Origin: Halobacteriovoraceae bacterium
GTDB lineage: Bacteria; Bdellovibrionota; Bacteriovoracia; Bacteriovoracales; Bacteriovoracaceae
Length of the DNA: 64,000 nucleotides
Reading direction: 5' to 3'
Assembly: GCA_020635115.1 (NCBI GenBank)
Contig: JACKAK010000001.1
Span: 62,001 to 126,000, forward strand
Below the pieces are notes generated by a model, which did no database searches, had not been told where the DNA came from, and saw only the letters and a program-made list of their open reading frames with translations. The position numbers were made by a program, and so were the translations under genes. Below, piece after piece: positions 52,395-61,852 of the stretch. Positions within the stretch are counted from its first letter, which is position 1, and every line of letters starts with the position of its first letter.

Positions 52395-53089
52395 TGATGG
52401 AAGATTTTAATAGTGCCACAAATTATTACGAAGTTCTTGAAGTACCTACAGATGCTGGCCCTGATGAAATTCATCATGGTTATATACGTGCAAAGAATGC
52501 TTATTCGCAAGATTCTCTGGCCCTTTATTCTTTGATGTCACAAGATGAATGTCAGAAGATGGTTGAAAAAATTGAAGAGGCCTATCATATCATTAGTGAT
52601 CCGGTGAAAAGAAAACTTTATGATGAGGCCAAGGGGTTAAATCAACATTTGAAATGTGACTCCACATTGCATTCAAATAAAATGATCAACACTCCTCCTT
52701 CTAGTACACATCAAGAGGCCAATGCTCAAGAATTAGGAATTAATGAAACAAGTCATAAAATTCAAAAAATTGTGGCCAGTAAGAAATTTTCCCTTGATTA
52801 CAAAATCAATCAAGAATTTGAAGATGAAATTGAAAAAGCAAGTGAATATACTGGAGAATTTCTTCAGAAGATTCGAGAATATAAAAATGTTGATATTTTG
52901 CGAATGTCTGAAATGACGAAAGTTTCTAAAACTTACATTAGATTTATTGAGGAAGAGACTTACGATAAATTACCAGCACTAGTTTATGTGAGAGGCTTTG
53001 TGTATCAAATAGCAAAGTGTCTGAAACTCAATCCTGATCTTGTTGCCAACTCTTATCTTGCCAGAGCTAAAAAAATAAAAGAATCTTAG
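52394..53089 (+). CDS. J-domain-like plus RodZ-type HTH protein, 231 aa
   Basis: The N-terminal 75 residues follow the J-domain pattern (YYEVLEVPTDAGPDEIHHGY to KIEEAYHIISDPVKRKLYDE), but the HPD signature that stimulates DnaK is replaced by SQD-like residues. After a linker, residues about 155-215 are a RodZ-type helix-turn-helix (FLQKIREYKNVDILRMSEMT, YVRGFVYQIAKCLKL). The fusion suggests a scaffold rather than a chaperone partner. It has no membrane segment. It is coupled to the MinD-like gene. Confidence 0.75.
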   Translation: MMEDFNSATNYYEVLEVPTDAGPDEIHHGYIRAKNAYSQDSLALYSLMSQDECQKMVEKIEEAYHIISDPVKRKLYDEAKGLNQHLKCDSTLHSNKMINTPPSSTHQEANAQELGINETSHKIQKIVASKKFSLDYKINQEFEDEIEKASEYTGEFLQKIREYKNVDILRMSEMTKVSKTYIRFIEEETYDKLPALVYVRGFVYQIAKCLKLNPDLVANSYLARAKKIKES

Positions 53090-53093
53090 GCAC

Positions 53094-54071
53094 ATGGAGA
53101 TAATAGATTACGGTTCTGATGAAATTGAAGACACTTTTTCGATTCTCATTACGAGTGAACACCATAAACAATTTAAAAGATTAGATCAATTGCTTGCAAG
53201 TCTGACAGATTTAAGCCGGTCTGTTGTTAAAAATTTATTTGAAAAGGGACTCGTTTTTTGCGAACAAAGTAAAATTGAGTTAAAAAAACTTCCACAAGTC
53301 GGAAGTACAATTATTGTTCAAATCCCTCCGGCCGCACCTTCAAGTGCACAACCAGAAAATATCCCTTTGGAAATTTTATTTGAAGATGAATATTTGGCCA
53401 TTATTAATAAACCAGCTGGTATGGTGACTCACCCTGCACCTGGTAATTACACGGGAACATTGGTTAATGCAGTTTTACATCACTGTCCAAATTTAAGGGG
53501 TGTGGGAGAGGAAAAACGTCCTGGAATTGTACATCGACTTGATAAGGGTACAAGTGGAGTAATGGTTGTGGCCAAAGAGCAAAAATGTCATGAAGGTTTG
53601 GTTCAGCTTTTTTCAAGACATGATATTATCAGAAAGTATCAATGCCTAGTAGTTGGCAATAAAGTAGATCCATCAGGTAAACTTGAGGGAAATATTGGCC
53701 GACATCCCCAAAATAGGCTCAAAATGGCCATAACAGAAAAAGGCAAGCATGCGGTAACTTATTATAGAGTTATAAATTATTTTGATCGATTTTCGCATCT
53801 TGAAATGACGCTCGAAACTGGAAGAACTCATCAAATCAGGGTTCACTTAAGTTCAATATTAAAGAGACCTATTCTTTGTGATCCCTTATATGCGAATCCA
53901 TTGGATCAATTGAAAAACCTAGGGCCTCAAATTCAAAAAATTTTAAAAGATTATCCCTATCCACTCTTACATGCTAAGGTTTTAGGTTTTGTTCATCCAA
54001 TAACTAAAAAAGAGCTCTATTTTGAAACTGAGCTTCCTGGAATCTTTCAAAGTGTGTTAGATTGCATATAA
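53094..54071 (+). CDS. RluD-like pseudouridine synthase
   Basis: The 325-residue protein has an N-terminal S4 RNA-binding part (about 20-80: RLDQLLASLTDLSRSVVKNL). The catalytic motif is GIVHRLDKGTSGVMVVAK with the Asp near residue 148. LETGRTHQIRVHLSSI follows. This is the RluA/RluD family, which converts uridines of 23S rRNA to pseudouridine. Which uridine is modified cannot be told, so I give no symbol. Confidence 0.88.
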   Translation: MEIIDYGSDEIEDTFSILITSEHHKQFKRLDQLLASLTDLSRSVVKNLFEKGLVFCEQSKIELKKLPQVGSTIIVQIPPAAPSSAQPENIPLEILFEDEYLAIINKPAGMVTHPAPGNYTGTLVNAVLHHCPNLRGVGEEKRPGIVHRLDKGTSGVMVVAKEQKCHEGLVQLFSRHDIIRKYQCLVVGNKVDPSGKLEGNIGRHPQNRLKMAITEKGKHAVTYYRVINYFDRFSHLEMTLETGRTHQIRVHLSSILKRPILCDPLYANPLDQLKNLGPQIQKILKDYPYPLLHAKVLGFVHPITKKELYFETELPGIFQSVLDCI

Positions 54072-54081
54072 AGGGGGAATT

Positions 54082-54678
54082 TTGAATTCAATTTATGAAG
54101 AAGAATATTCTTTTGGAAAATTTCAGACATTTTCATCAAAACCAGAAATGGACTTTTACGAAGTGAAGCAAGTTCATGGAAATAAAGTTGTATGTGCATC
54201 GGAGCTAACATTAAATAGTCCTGAAATAGAAGCAGATGGGATTATTTGTTATATTGATAAACTTGTCCCAATGTGCATTAAAACTGCTGATTGTACGCCT
54301 TTATTAATAAAGGGAGAGCTCGGCGTGGCCATGTTACATGTTGGTTGGAAAAGTTTAAATCAACATATAATTTTGCAAGAAGAAATTAGAAAACTGCGTC
54401 CACAGATTTTTTTATTGGGACCGCATATTTCTCAAGAAAACTATGAGGTATCTGAAGATTTTAAATTAATTTTTCCGGATGAAGATAATTACAGGGCCAT
54501 AAATAACAAACTATATTTCTCTTTGCACAATGAAATATCAAGACAAATTAAGCTCAACTTTGATAAAGCTGCGATTTATCACAATGCACCATGTACATAT
54601 AGTAATCCTCTATTACATTCTTTCAGAAAAAATAAAACAGATAAAAGAAATTATAATCTATTTATTCCTCGAAACTAA
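54082..54678 (+). CDS. Laccase-domain (YfiH/YlmD-like) protein
   Basis: The start is TTG behind AAGGGGGAATT, the same context as the lipoprotein start at 16866. The 198 residues carry QVHGNKVV, EADGII, IKTADCTPLLI, MLHVGW, GPHISQENYEV and CTYSNPLLHSFRKNKTDKRN. These are the conserved blocks of PF02578, with metal-binding Cys/His residues. Members act on purine nucleosides and are thought to protect peptidoglycan synthesis or purine pools. Length is a little short of the usual 240. Confidence 0.85.
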   Translation: MNSIYEEEYSFGKFQTFSSKPEMDFYEVKQVHGNKVVCASELTLNSPEIEADGIICYIDKLVPMCIKTADCTPLLIKGELGVAMLHVGWKSLNQHIILQEEIRKLRPQIFLLGPHISQENYEVSEDFKLIFPDEDNYRAINNKLYFSLHNEISRQIKLNFDKAAIYHNAPCTYSNPLLHSFRKNKTDKRNYNLFIPRN

Positions 54679-54732
54679 CCATAATGATTTTATTGATGTA
54701 TCATTTTGCCCAAAACTAATTAAGGAATGCAT

Positions 54733-55890
54733 ATGACGGTAAGACAGGACGATGAACTTTTAACGACTAAACTAGATAAATGGCATGTTTTTGTCATATC
54801 AAGTGCTATTGGAATGATTGCAACCTCAACCTATCTTACTAATCATTATTTTGATTTTTATTTTTCAGGAAATCTAGGGGGAGGAAGTTTATGTGATATA
54901 AATTCTTTCTTCAGTTGCGACACTTCTACAAGTTCTCCGCTATCAAATATCGCGGGTGCTCCAATTTCTATCGTGGGAATCTTTTTGGGTATTGTTTTAT
55001 TAATTGGATCGTTATTTCCCAATCGAGAATTTGAAAGATCTCATTACTTTATATTATTAATCAATGCATTAGGATGTTTATTTCTTTTTTGCTATTCACT
55101 TTTCATCCTTGGAGGACTTTGTCCATTTTGTACAATTTATTATTTATTCTCCGGTCTGGCCTTTTATGCATTTTATAAAAAAAGTACTTTTGGCAAACCT
55201 AATTTTATCATCCTCGTCGTGTATGCGTTTATACTATTAAGTGCAGGAGGGCTGGCCAAGTATTTTTTTGATAAAGATGCTTCAAAACTAGATCAATTAG
55301 CATCTTCACTGCTAGAACAGTACAATAAACTTCCTAATCTTGGGTTGCCTGAGCTTGAGTCTCCTCATAGGATTGCCAGTTCTTTTCAAAATTTTGCAGA
55401 TGCACCAATTCAAATTAGTGTTTTTTCTGATTTCCAATGTCCATCATGCAAGATGTTATCAGAAATGCTCCATCCATTAAGCAGACAATTCAAAGACAAA
55501 ATTAATATTCAGTATTATTTTTATCCACTTGATTTCAATTGCAACCCTGAAATGAAACAACAATTGCATCCCTATGCCTGCCAAGCAGCATATATAGCTC
55601 ATTGTTCAGGTGAAAAATTTAGTGAAGTTCATGACCAAATATTTTCTGATCAGGCCCAACTTTCAAATGATTATTTAGAAGATCTTTCAAAAAAATATAA
55701 TGTTGAAGAATGTGTCAAATCGCCACAAACCAAAGAGTCTGTAGTTAAACTTATTGAGCAAGGAAGAACCTTTAACGTGAAGTCGACTCCGACAATGTTA
55801 GTTAATGGAGTGAAAATAGAAGGAGCACTTCCAATTAATCAATTTAAAATTATTTTAAATTATCTTGTTGAGAAAAATGGCAAAAAATAA
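54733..55890 (+). CDS. VKOR-DsbA fusion (disulfide-forming protein)
   Basis: I choose ATG 54733, 6 bases after AAGGA; ATG 54727 would touch that site. The N-terminal half has four or five membrane segments with CDINSFFSCD, a serine loop and CPFCTIYY (CxxC), the VKOR signature. The C-terminal half, about 210-380, is a thioredoxin-like DsbA domain (VFSDFQCPSCKML and STPTMLVNG, the cis-proline). One chain would both oxidise substrates and be reoxidised by quinones at the membrane. Such fusions are known in other bacteria. Confidence 0.85.
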   Translation: MTVRQDDELLTTKLDKWHVFVISSAIGMIATSTYLTNHYFDFYFSGNLGGGSLCDINSFFSCDTSTSSPLSNIAGAPISIVGIFLGIVLLIGSLFPNREFERSHYFILLINALGCLFLFCYSLFILGGLCPFCTIYYLFSGLAFYAFYKKSTFGKPNFIILVVYAFILLSAGGLAKYFFDKDASKLDQLASSLLEQYNKLPNLGLPELESPHRIASSFQNFADAPIQISVFSDFQCPSCKMLSEMLHPLSRQFKDKINIQYYFYPLDFNCNPEMKQQLHPYACQAAYIAHCSGEKFSEVHDQIFSDQAQLSNDYLEDLSKKYNVEECVKSPQTKESVVKLIEQGRTFNVKSTPTMLVNGVKIEGALPINQFKIILNYLVEKNGKK

Positions 55891-56683
55891 AAGGGAGTTA
55901 ATACTACCTACTCCCGTCATAGATACTCATTGCCATCTCGACTATCTTAAAGAGAAAGAGCTATGTGATATTTTAGCTGAATCTCATAGGGTTGGTGTAG
56001 AAAAAATAATTACTATTTCCGTTACTCCTGAAAATCTAGACCATGCCTATCGACTGGCAAGTGAGAATAACGATATTTACTGTTCTCAGGGAATTCATCC
56101 CCACAATGCAAAAGACTTTACCTTACAAGTTAAGGAAAAAATAGCGCATCATTGTAGCAATCAAAAAGTAGTGGCCATTGGTGAGATTGGTCTAGATTAC
56201 TATTACAATAATTCACCTAGAGAAAAACAGATTACAGCTTTCGAAGAGCAAATTCAACTTGCGAGTGATTTAAACTTGCCCGTCATAATTCACTCTAGGG
56301 ATGCTGATGATGACATGATCTCAGTTTTAAAAAACTTTTCAAATAAACTTATTTGCAAAGGAGTTATTCATTCATTTACTTCTACTCGAAAACTAGCACA
56401 ATATTGTTTGGAGGATGGATATTATCTCGGTTTTAATGGAATTATTACCTTTAATAAAGCTGATAATGTTAGAGAAATTGTTCAGATGACTCCAATTGAT
56501 AAAATTTTATCAGAAACAGATGCTCCTTTTTTAACCCCTACACCCTATAGAGGAGTAGAAAATTCTCCTTATTATTTGCCTTTTGTTATTGAAAAAATAT
56601 CTGAACTTAAAGAACTAAATATTGATGAAATGAGTTTGATCACCACAGAAAATGCAAAAAAATTATTTCAAAAAATCTTATAA
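55877..56683 (+). CDS. TatD-family metal-dependent DNase
   Basis: ATG 55877 lies inside the end of the VKOR gene, so the two are coupled. The 268 residues have the metal motif DTHCHLDYL, GIHPHN, IGEIGLDYYYNN, IHSRDA and SETDAPFLTP. These give the binuclear site of TatD. It digests single-stranded DNA or RNA ends. TTGAG precedes the ATG. Confidence 0.9.
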   Translation: MAKNKRELILPTPVIDTHCHLDYLKEKELCDILAESHRVGVEKIITISVTPENLDHAYRLASENNDIYCSQGIHPHNAKDFTLQVKEKIAHHCSNQKVVAIGEIGLDYYYNNSPREKQITAFEEQIQLASDLNLPVIIHSRDADDDMISVLKNFSNKLICKGVIHSFTSTRKLAQYCLEDGYYLGFNGIITFNKADNVREIVQMTPIDKILSETDAPFLTPTPYRGVENSPYYLPFVIEKISELKELNIDEMSLITTENAKKLFQKIL

Positions 56684-57058
56684 GAAATCAATTTCACCTT
56701 TATATACTTTTTGTAAATACATCAGTTCATCATTTGCATATCTTATGAAGCAGTCATAGTAGTACAATTGTCTTCCTGAGCCTCCTTCATAAATGCTGGT
56801 TTCAAACATACATTTCTTTTTTGCAAAAATATTCCATGCATTTAAATAAGGAGAGAAAGTATTTTTATATTCAGGCATTTTTTCGTAGATAAGACTACCT
56901 TGATAATTTAGTTTCTGTGCATAAATCGCTGCTGATTGCTTTACACATTCTAATCTTTCACTGGCCAATAGATCTGCATCAAAACATTTATGAAGTTTAT
57001 TCTTAGGTTCATCTGCAAAAATGTAAAAAGGGAGTAAGCACATCACTAATAATTTCAT
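56678..57058 (-). CDS. LprI-like (DUF1311) exported protein, 126 aa
   Basis: A signal peptide (MKLLVMCLLPFYIFA) precedes a helical domain with five cysteines. AWNIFAKKKCMFETSIYEGG, followed by YYDCFIRYANDELMYL, matches the LprI/DUF1311 pattern (Wxxf...Cxf.....GGS...C...), known from inhibitors of host lysozyme. A periplasmic role against lysozyme-like enzymes is plausible. The 3' ends of it and tatD overlap by 6 bases. Confidence 0.7.
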   Translation of the reverse strand: MKLLVMCLLPFYIFADEPKNKLHKCFDADLLASERLECVKQSAAIYAQKLNYQGSLIYEKMPEYKNTFSPYLNAWNIFAKKKCMFETSIYEGGSGRQLYYYDCFIRYANDELMYLQKVYKGEIDFL

Positions 57059-57156
57059 AGAACCTCCATTATTCAGACAACGATAAACAGACTCCTATCG
57101 TTTAGGAAGTAAAAGTAAGAATATGTTTGATGAAATAAGATCTTGAAAGAATAGTT

Positions 57157-57873
57157 TTATCTTTTTCGATTTCCCATCACTCGTAAAATCTTAAGAAATA
57201 AGTTTATAAAATCAAGGTATAAGATGAGTGCTCCCATAATAGTCTCTTTATGATCTTCTTCAGTCCCTTCATTTCCAATGATATTCATTTGTTTTATTTT
57301 TTGAGTATCATAGGCCGTCAGTCCAGAAAAAACGACGATTCCCACTAAACCGTAAATCATACTAGTTTGACTAGTCATTAAATTTGGAAAGAAAAGGGTA
57401 AGAATCCCAAAACCTATCAGTCCCCATAATCCCATATTACAAAATGTTCCAATTGGGCCTAGGTCTTTTTTGGTCACATATCCAAAAAGGCTTAATCCTG
57501 CAAAACTAAATGAGGTTAATAAAAACGCTGACATAATGCTTTCACTTGTATAGATGAGTGAAATTACTGAAAGTGTCACTCCTGTCAAAATACAATAGAC
57601 AAAGTAAATAAGCGTAGCAGATTGAGCAGACATTTTATTAACCATTGCACTCAATCCAATAACTGCAATTAATTCTGCAATTAATAATCCATAAAAGAGA
57701 TAAATATTTGACATCAAATAGCTCATGAATGATTCTGAAGTTGCTACATAGTAAGAAGTCGCTGCTGTTACACTTAGCCCTATTGTCATCCACTTATATA
57801 CTCCGGCCATAAATCTGGCAGTTTCTTCGACTTTAGCGATTTCGGATCGACTATGAACATGAACTTCACTCAT
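57157..57873 (-). CDS. Bax inhibitor-1 (BI-1/YccA) family membrane protein
   Basis: The 238 residues form seven membrane segments. TARFMAGVYKWMTIGLSVTA opens the family, and GLVGIVVFSGLTAYDTQKIK is its signature near the C-terminus. LYLDFINLFLKILR ends it. Relatives leak calcium or associate with FtsH. The start overlaps the last 8 bases of the preceding hydrolase gene. Confidence 0.9.
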   Translation of the reverse strand: MSEVHVHSRSEIAKVEETARFMAGVYKWMTIGLSVTAATSYYVATSESFMSYLMSNIYLFYGLLIAELIAVIGLSAMVNKMSAQSATLIYFVYCILTGVTLSVISLIYTSESIMSAFLLTSFSFAGLSLFGYVTKKDLGPIGTFCNMGLWGLIGFGILTLFFPNLMTSQTSMIYGLVGIVVFSGLTAYDTQKIKQMNIIGNEGTEEDHKETIMGALILYLDFINLFLKILRVMGNRKR

Positions 57874-58801
57874 GAGTTTTTTCCTTTTTTAAAAATTCTC
57901 CATAATTCTCAACAATGTTATCTACATTATCCAGAATTTTCTTCTGAATGTCTTTAGCATTATCAATCCCACTATGATCTTCTCTTCTAAGTTCGTTGAT
58001 CACAGTTGTAAGCTCAACATTTTTGGCAATATTTGGGCCATCATTAAAAATTAATTCTCTGTCCCCAATGAAATTCAAATTTTTAACAACATTTTCAGGG
58101 ATGATATCATTATCCATTCCAACAGAGTCTAATGTAACTAAGAGATCAACTCCTCTAAATCCATGCTTTATTGAATTAAGTTCATTCGCAATATCTACAA
58201 CTGAGTCTCCCCCGAAAGAATGGCCAATGAGAATTAAAGGAGCCTTTTTGTCTAATTTAGAAATTTGCTCAAGTACTTCTTCTTTATCGCTCCAGGAGTA
58301 TTTTTGTGAATGATCAATAAAATCAGACATTTCACTAAGTCCACCTTTTGAACTATCACTCAGTCCCCACCAGTCAAATCCAGTCATAAAAAATATACCA
58401 GGGGATTTTTTTGCTGATTCTGATTTTAGATCATTTGTTATTTTTTCAGATTTTGAATCGCTGATGTTTGAGATATTCTCTTTTTCTTTTGAGTTGCTTA
58501 AAAAACCCGATACCAATCCCCCCACAGTAGAGAGTCCTTTTTGAGCTAAATTGAGAACTTCTTCTTTCGCCATACTTTCAATTGCCTGCTTTGCAACATC
58601 TTTGGTCTTGCTCCCTAAATCTACTTTTTTATTCGAAGGAAGCTCAGAAGACTTTTCTTCTCCACTAAGTGCATCCTTCAATAAATTTTTAGGATTTTCT
58701 TCAATTAACTCTTTGCCCGCCTGCCTAGATTTAGCACGTCCAATGTATTCTTGACGATTCTTATTAACAATAACATCATTTGTCATACTCATGAATTTCA
58801 T
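57866..58801 (-). CDS. Alpha/beta-hydrolase-like protein, 311 aa
   Basis: The first 130 residues are charged with a weakly hydrophobic spot (STVGGLVSGFLS). The rest is a small alpha/beta-hydrolase: GIFFMTGFDWWG, LILIGHSFGGDSVVDI (GxSxG near residue 195), LLVTLDSVG and a late EDHSGID with the likely His. There is no signal peptide. A role as a lipase or esterase is possible, but the substrate is unknown. It overlaps the BI-1 gene, so they are cotranscribed. An ATG three codons later is an alternative start. Confidence 0.65.
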   Translation of the reverse strand: MKFMSMTNDVIVNKNRQEYIGRAKSRQAGKELIEENPKNLLKDALSGEEKSSELPSNKKVDLGSKTKDVAKQAIESMAKEEVLNLAQKGLSTVGGLVSGFLSNSKEKENISNISDSKSEKITNDLKSESAKKSPGIFFMTGFDWWGLSDSSKGGLSEMSDFIDHSQKYSWSDKEEVLEQISKLDKKAPLILIGHSFGGDSVVDIANELNSIKHGFRGVDLLVTLDSVGMDNDIIPENVVKNLNFIGDRELIFNDGPNIAKNVELTTVINELRREDHSGIDNAKDIQKKILDNVDNIVENYGEFLKKEKTHE

Positions 58802-58980
58802 ATTAACTCTTAAAAGAATCTAGCGCAATATTGACCAATTTTGCACAAAGCTTCCCTTCAAATAGATGATATTTTTTTTTAATTTATATACAAAAACATT
58901 TTAATCCATTATTGCAATTAAAGTGGAGATTCAACTCTGACAACGAGGGATGAAAAATTAAAATTTTTTTCAAAAAACCG

Positions 58981-60423
58981 ATGAGAGAGAATCACAAACA
59001 TAAGAAAATTGGCATGAAAAAAAAGTTTCTATTAGTCATCACTATTTTAACAACGATATGTATTTTATTAATTCTCTGTCTATATTTTGAAGCTAAAATT
59101 CTGTCAGGGATTAGAGCTTATGTTCGTGGAGAAGGATTGTATTCCAAAGGTCAAAAAGATGCAGTCATTGCTTTGACAAAATATGTCCGCACAAAAAAAG
59201 AAGAAGATTTTAGAGATTTTGAAGAAATGATCTCAATTCCAATTGGAGATCGAATTGCCAGAGAAGCATTATTAGAGGATGAACCAAATAAAGCGTTGGC
59301 ATACAAGGGTTTTTTACAAGCACAAAATTCAAAAGAAGATATCCCAACCATGATTAATCTATTTGTTTATTTTCAAAAATTGCCTTTTATTGCCAATGCC
59401 ATTCAAATCTGGACAGAAGGAGATAAGAAAATAAAACAATTGCATGAAGCAGGAAACAATTTAAAAAATGCTGTTCAAAAAAATGAACAAATATTGATTG
59501 ATAAATATATGCTTGAAATAAATGTGCTTAATTCTAAACTTGCAGCTTTAGAGTTAGATTTTTCACTTACACTTAGTGAAGGAGCAAATGGAATTTCACA
59601 ATCCATGATAAGATTAAGCTACTTTTTCTTTTTTATGGTTTTCATTTTAGTATTTTTTTATATTAAAAATATTGTAAAATCGGTTGATAGATTAGAGAAA
59701 TACTTAAAAGATAAGCAATTAAAATTAAAGAATGAAGTTGAAATCAAAAATCGTTTTTTCTCAATAATTGCCCATGACTTAAATAGCCCATATAATCAGT
59801 TAATGGGTCTGACAGAAGTGATGACAAGCGAAGCTGATGAATTTTCAAAAGAAGAAATCGTTGAACTTGCTAAAAATGTTTATGAATCAGCTTCAAGAGT
59901 TTTCAATTTGCAAAACGATCTTTTAAAATGGTCGCGCACTCAATTTGAAAAGGGTGAGGTAAGCCGAAAAAAAATCACCACGACTGAACTTTTTAAAGAC
60001 TCTATACATATTTATAAAACAATTGCTGAAGATAAAAATATTTCACTATTAAACCATATACAAGAAGAATTAGTTCTCGTTGATCCGGATATGATTCAAA
60101 CTGTTTTAAGAAACCTTATCTCAAATGCCATCAAGTTCACTCCTAAAGAAGGAAAAATAGTTCTCTCCTCGGAACTCAAAGGAAATCATGTTGAAATTAA
60201 AGTTACCGACAGTGGAGTTGGAATTTCAAAAAAACAACAAGAAGATTTGTTTCGGCCAGATAAACTATCATCAAATTTTGGGACCAATGGAGAAAGAGGT
60301 ACAGGGATTGGTTTGATTTTATGCAAAGAGATGCTACAAAAAAATGATGGTGATATCAATGTAGAATCAAACGAAGGAAATGGAACACAAGTTATTTTCA
60401 CCATTCCTCTTTGTAAAGAATGA
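58981..60423 (+). CDS. Membrane sensor histidine kinase
   Basis: The 480-residue protein has TM1 at about 14-35, a periplasmic sensor of about 170 residues of unknown type, and TM2 at about 211-228 (YFFFFMVFILVFFYI). The HisKA box is FFSIIAHDLNSPYNQL with the phospho-His near 263. The N, G1 and G2 boxes follow: NLISNAIKFTPKEG, DSGVGI and GTGIGL. All catalytic elements are present. No response regulator gene is adjacent, so it is an orphan kinase here. A start at ATG 59014 (MKKKFLLV) is possible. Confidence 0.88.
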   Translation: MRENHKHKKIGMKKKFLLVITILTTICILLILCLYFEAKILSGIRAYVRGEGLYSKGQKDAVIALTKYVRTKKEEDFRDFEEMISIPIGDRIAREALLEDEPNKALAYKGFLQAQNSKEDIPTMINLFVYFQKLPFIANAIQIWTEGDKKIKQLHEAGNNLKNAVQKNEQILIDKYMLEINVLNSKLAALELDFSLTLSEGANGISQSMIRLSYFFFFMVFILVFFYIKNIVKSVDRLEKYLKDKQLKLKNEVEIKNRFFSIIAHDLNSPYNQLMGLTEVMTSEADEFSKEEIVELAKNVYESASRVFNLQNDLLKWSRTQFEKGEVSRKKITTTELFKDSIHIYKTIAEDKNISLLNHIQEELVLVDPDMIQTVLRNLISNAIKFTPKEGKIVLSSELKGNHVEIKVTDSGVGISKKQQEDLFRPDKLSSNFGTNGERGTGIGLILCKEMLQKNDGDINVESNEGNGTQVIFTIPLCKE

Positions 60424-60954
60424 TCAATTCTCTTTCAATCGATATAAACCAGAAACTTGTTTATTATAGATATTTTTTTTGAGATTCTCATGTTCACTTA
60501 TAAGACCAAGCATTTTCATGTCGATTTCTTCATTACCATTTGACATAGATTCTGCTCGATTAAAGAGTGCAAGATTTTCTTTATGAATGTGGGCCAGGTT
60601 TAACGTTGCATACTCATTTAAAATATTACATGCTTCTTCTAAACGTCTAAGCATTACACTAGTCTTAAATTTATCTAAAGTGTCTCTTAATTTTTCATGC
60701 TCTTCTAACATCTTTTCAATTGGCCCATATTCTAATTGAGGTACTTCAGAAATCATCCATTTAAAGAGAACTTCTTCTTCCTTATAGTGATGATAATCAT
60801 CAACAAACTCATTAAAAAAATCAAACATCGTTTGAAAGCTTTCCTGTGTTAGATTTTTTGTTTTATCAACCCAATTCAAGTAGTGATTCAAATAATCACA
60901 AATAATTTCATGTTCACTTCTTAAAATTTCTGTCGTTTTCATTGGTTTAGTCAT
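60424..60954 (-). CDS. Hemerythrin-like domain protein
   Basis: The 176 residues form a four-helix bundle. Iron ligands are seen in order: LRSEHEIICDYLNHYLNWVD, DDYHHYKEEEVLFKWM, LEEHEKLRD and HIHKENLALF. The HxxxE and HxxxxE pairs fit a di-iron site that binds oxygen or nitric oxide. It is cytoplasmic. Its stop converges directly with the histidine kinase stop. Confidence 0.85.
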   Translation of the reverse strand: MTKPMKTTEILRSEHEIICDYLNHYLNWVDKTKNLTQESFQTMFDFFNEFVDDYHHYKEEEVLFKWMISEVPQLEYGPIEKMLEEHEKLRDTLDKFKTSVMLRRLEEACNILNEYATLNLAHIHKENLALFNRAESMSNGNEEIDMKMLGLISEHENLKKNIYNKQVSGLYRLKEN

Positions 60955-60963
60955 AACATTAAG

Positions 60964-61852
60964 TTAATTAGTAAAAATTCCAACCGCAACACTAATAATT
61001 GAAGGATTGCCTTGGCCTGTTTTGTCAAAAATATATCTATAATTGAGTTTGATATCTAAATTTACATCACTTGTTCTAAAGAATGTTGTTCCAGCAGTTA
61101 CTCCCAAAAGAAATCCGGCGGCATCCTCTACTTTCTCTTCTTCTTTTAGAGAATTAAAAAAAATCACCCTTTGTAGAATCCCCCTTAGCTGCCGCATAAC
61201 CAAACGAAGCACCTATGTGTGGAGAAATATCTGAATCACTGAAATAATAACTCCCCTCTATAACAGGGGCAATATAAAACGCATTACTATTGAAAGCTAA
61301 TTCAAGATTTAACCAAAGAGCAGCATTTTTTCGAACCAACCATTGTTTCCCACCAGTAAATCCATATCCAATGCCATCATCACCTTGCCAAAGATTGTCA
61401 AACCATGTTGGAGCCAAAGCATAATATGTACTAGTTTTCGATTTTCTCGTTTTGTTTAGTACATCTTCTTCTTCTTTTAAAACTTCTCCAACTGCAGGGC
61501 CTGATTCACCTTTCAAAACACTCTTAGCGATTCTCAAAAGTCCTTTATCGGCCTCATCTAACTTTTTTATTTTAGCTGATCCGGATTTAACTTCTTGTCC
61601 ATCTTTTTTCTTTTTTGCTTTTAAAAGATAAGACTCTCCTATCTTATAAATACTCAATGTAATCTGAAAATCTGCTTCATTATAGTCATTCTTTACAACT
61701 GCCCCATTATCCTCAAGGCTTTGTTTAAATATAGAATACATTACATCAACATCTTCAGGTGTTACTCCCTTTGATCTCACTGGCTCAATATATACACTTT
61801 GAGCAAATGCGCTGAAAGTAAAAGTAAAAAAAAGAATTAGTCTTCTGATCAT
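60964..61852 (-). CDS. Outer-membrane barrel-like protein with one-base frameshift
   Basis: A signal peptide (IRRLILFFTFTFSAFA) is followed by an N-terminal alpha/beta domain (VYIEPVRSKGVTPEDVDVMY to KSVLKGESG) and a strand-rich half (ALWLNLELAFNSNAFYIAP). The frame breaks at GDSTKGDFF, then continues in another frame as NSLKEEEKVEDAAGFLLGVT to ISVAVGIFTN. The join is a run of eight T on the coding strand (61156-61163). Removing one T gives a single 295-residue chain ending in a barrel-like strand. It is coupled to the upstream nuclease gene by ATGA. No named family. Confidence 0.65.
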
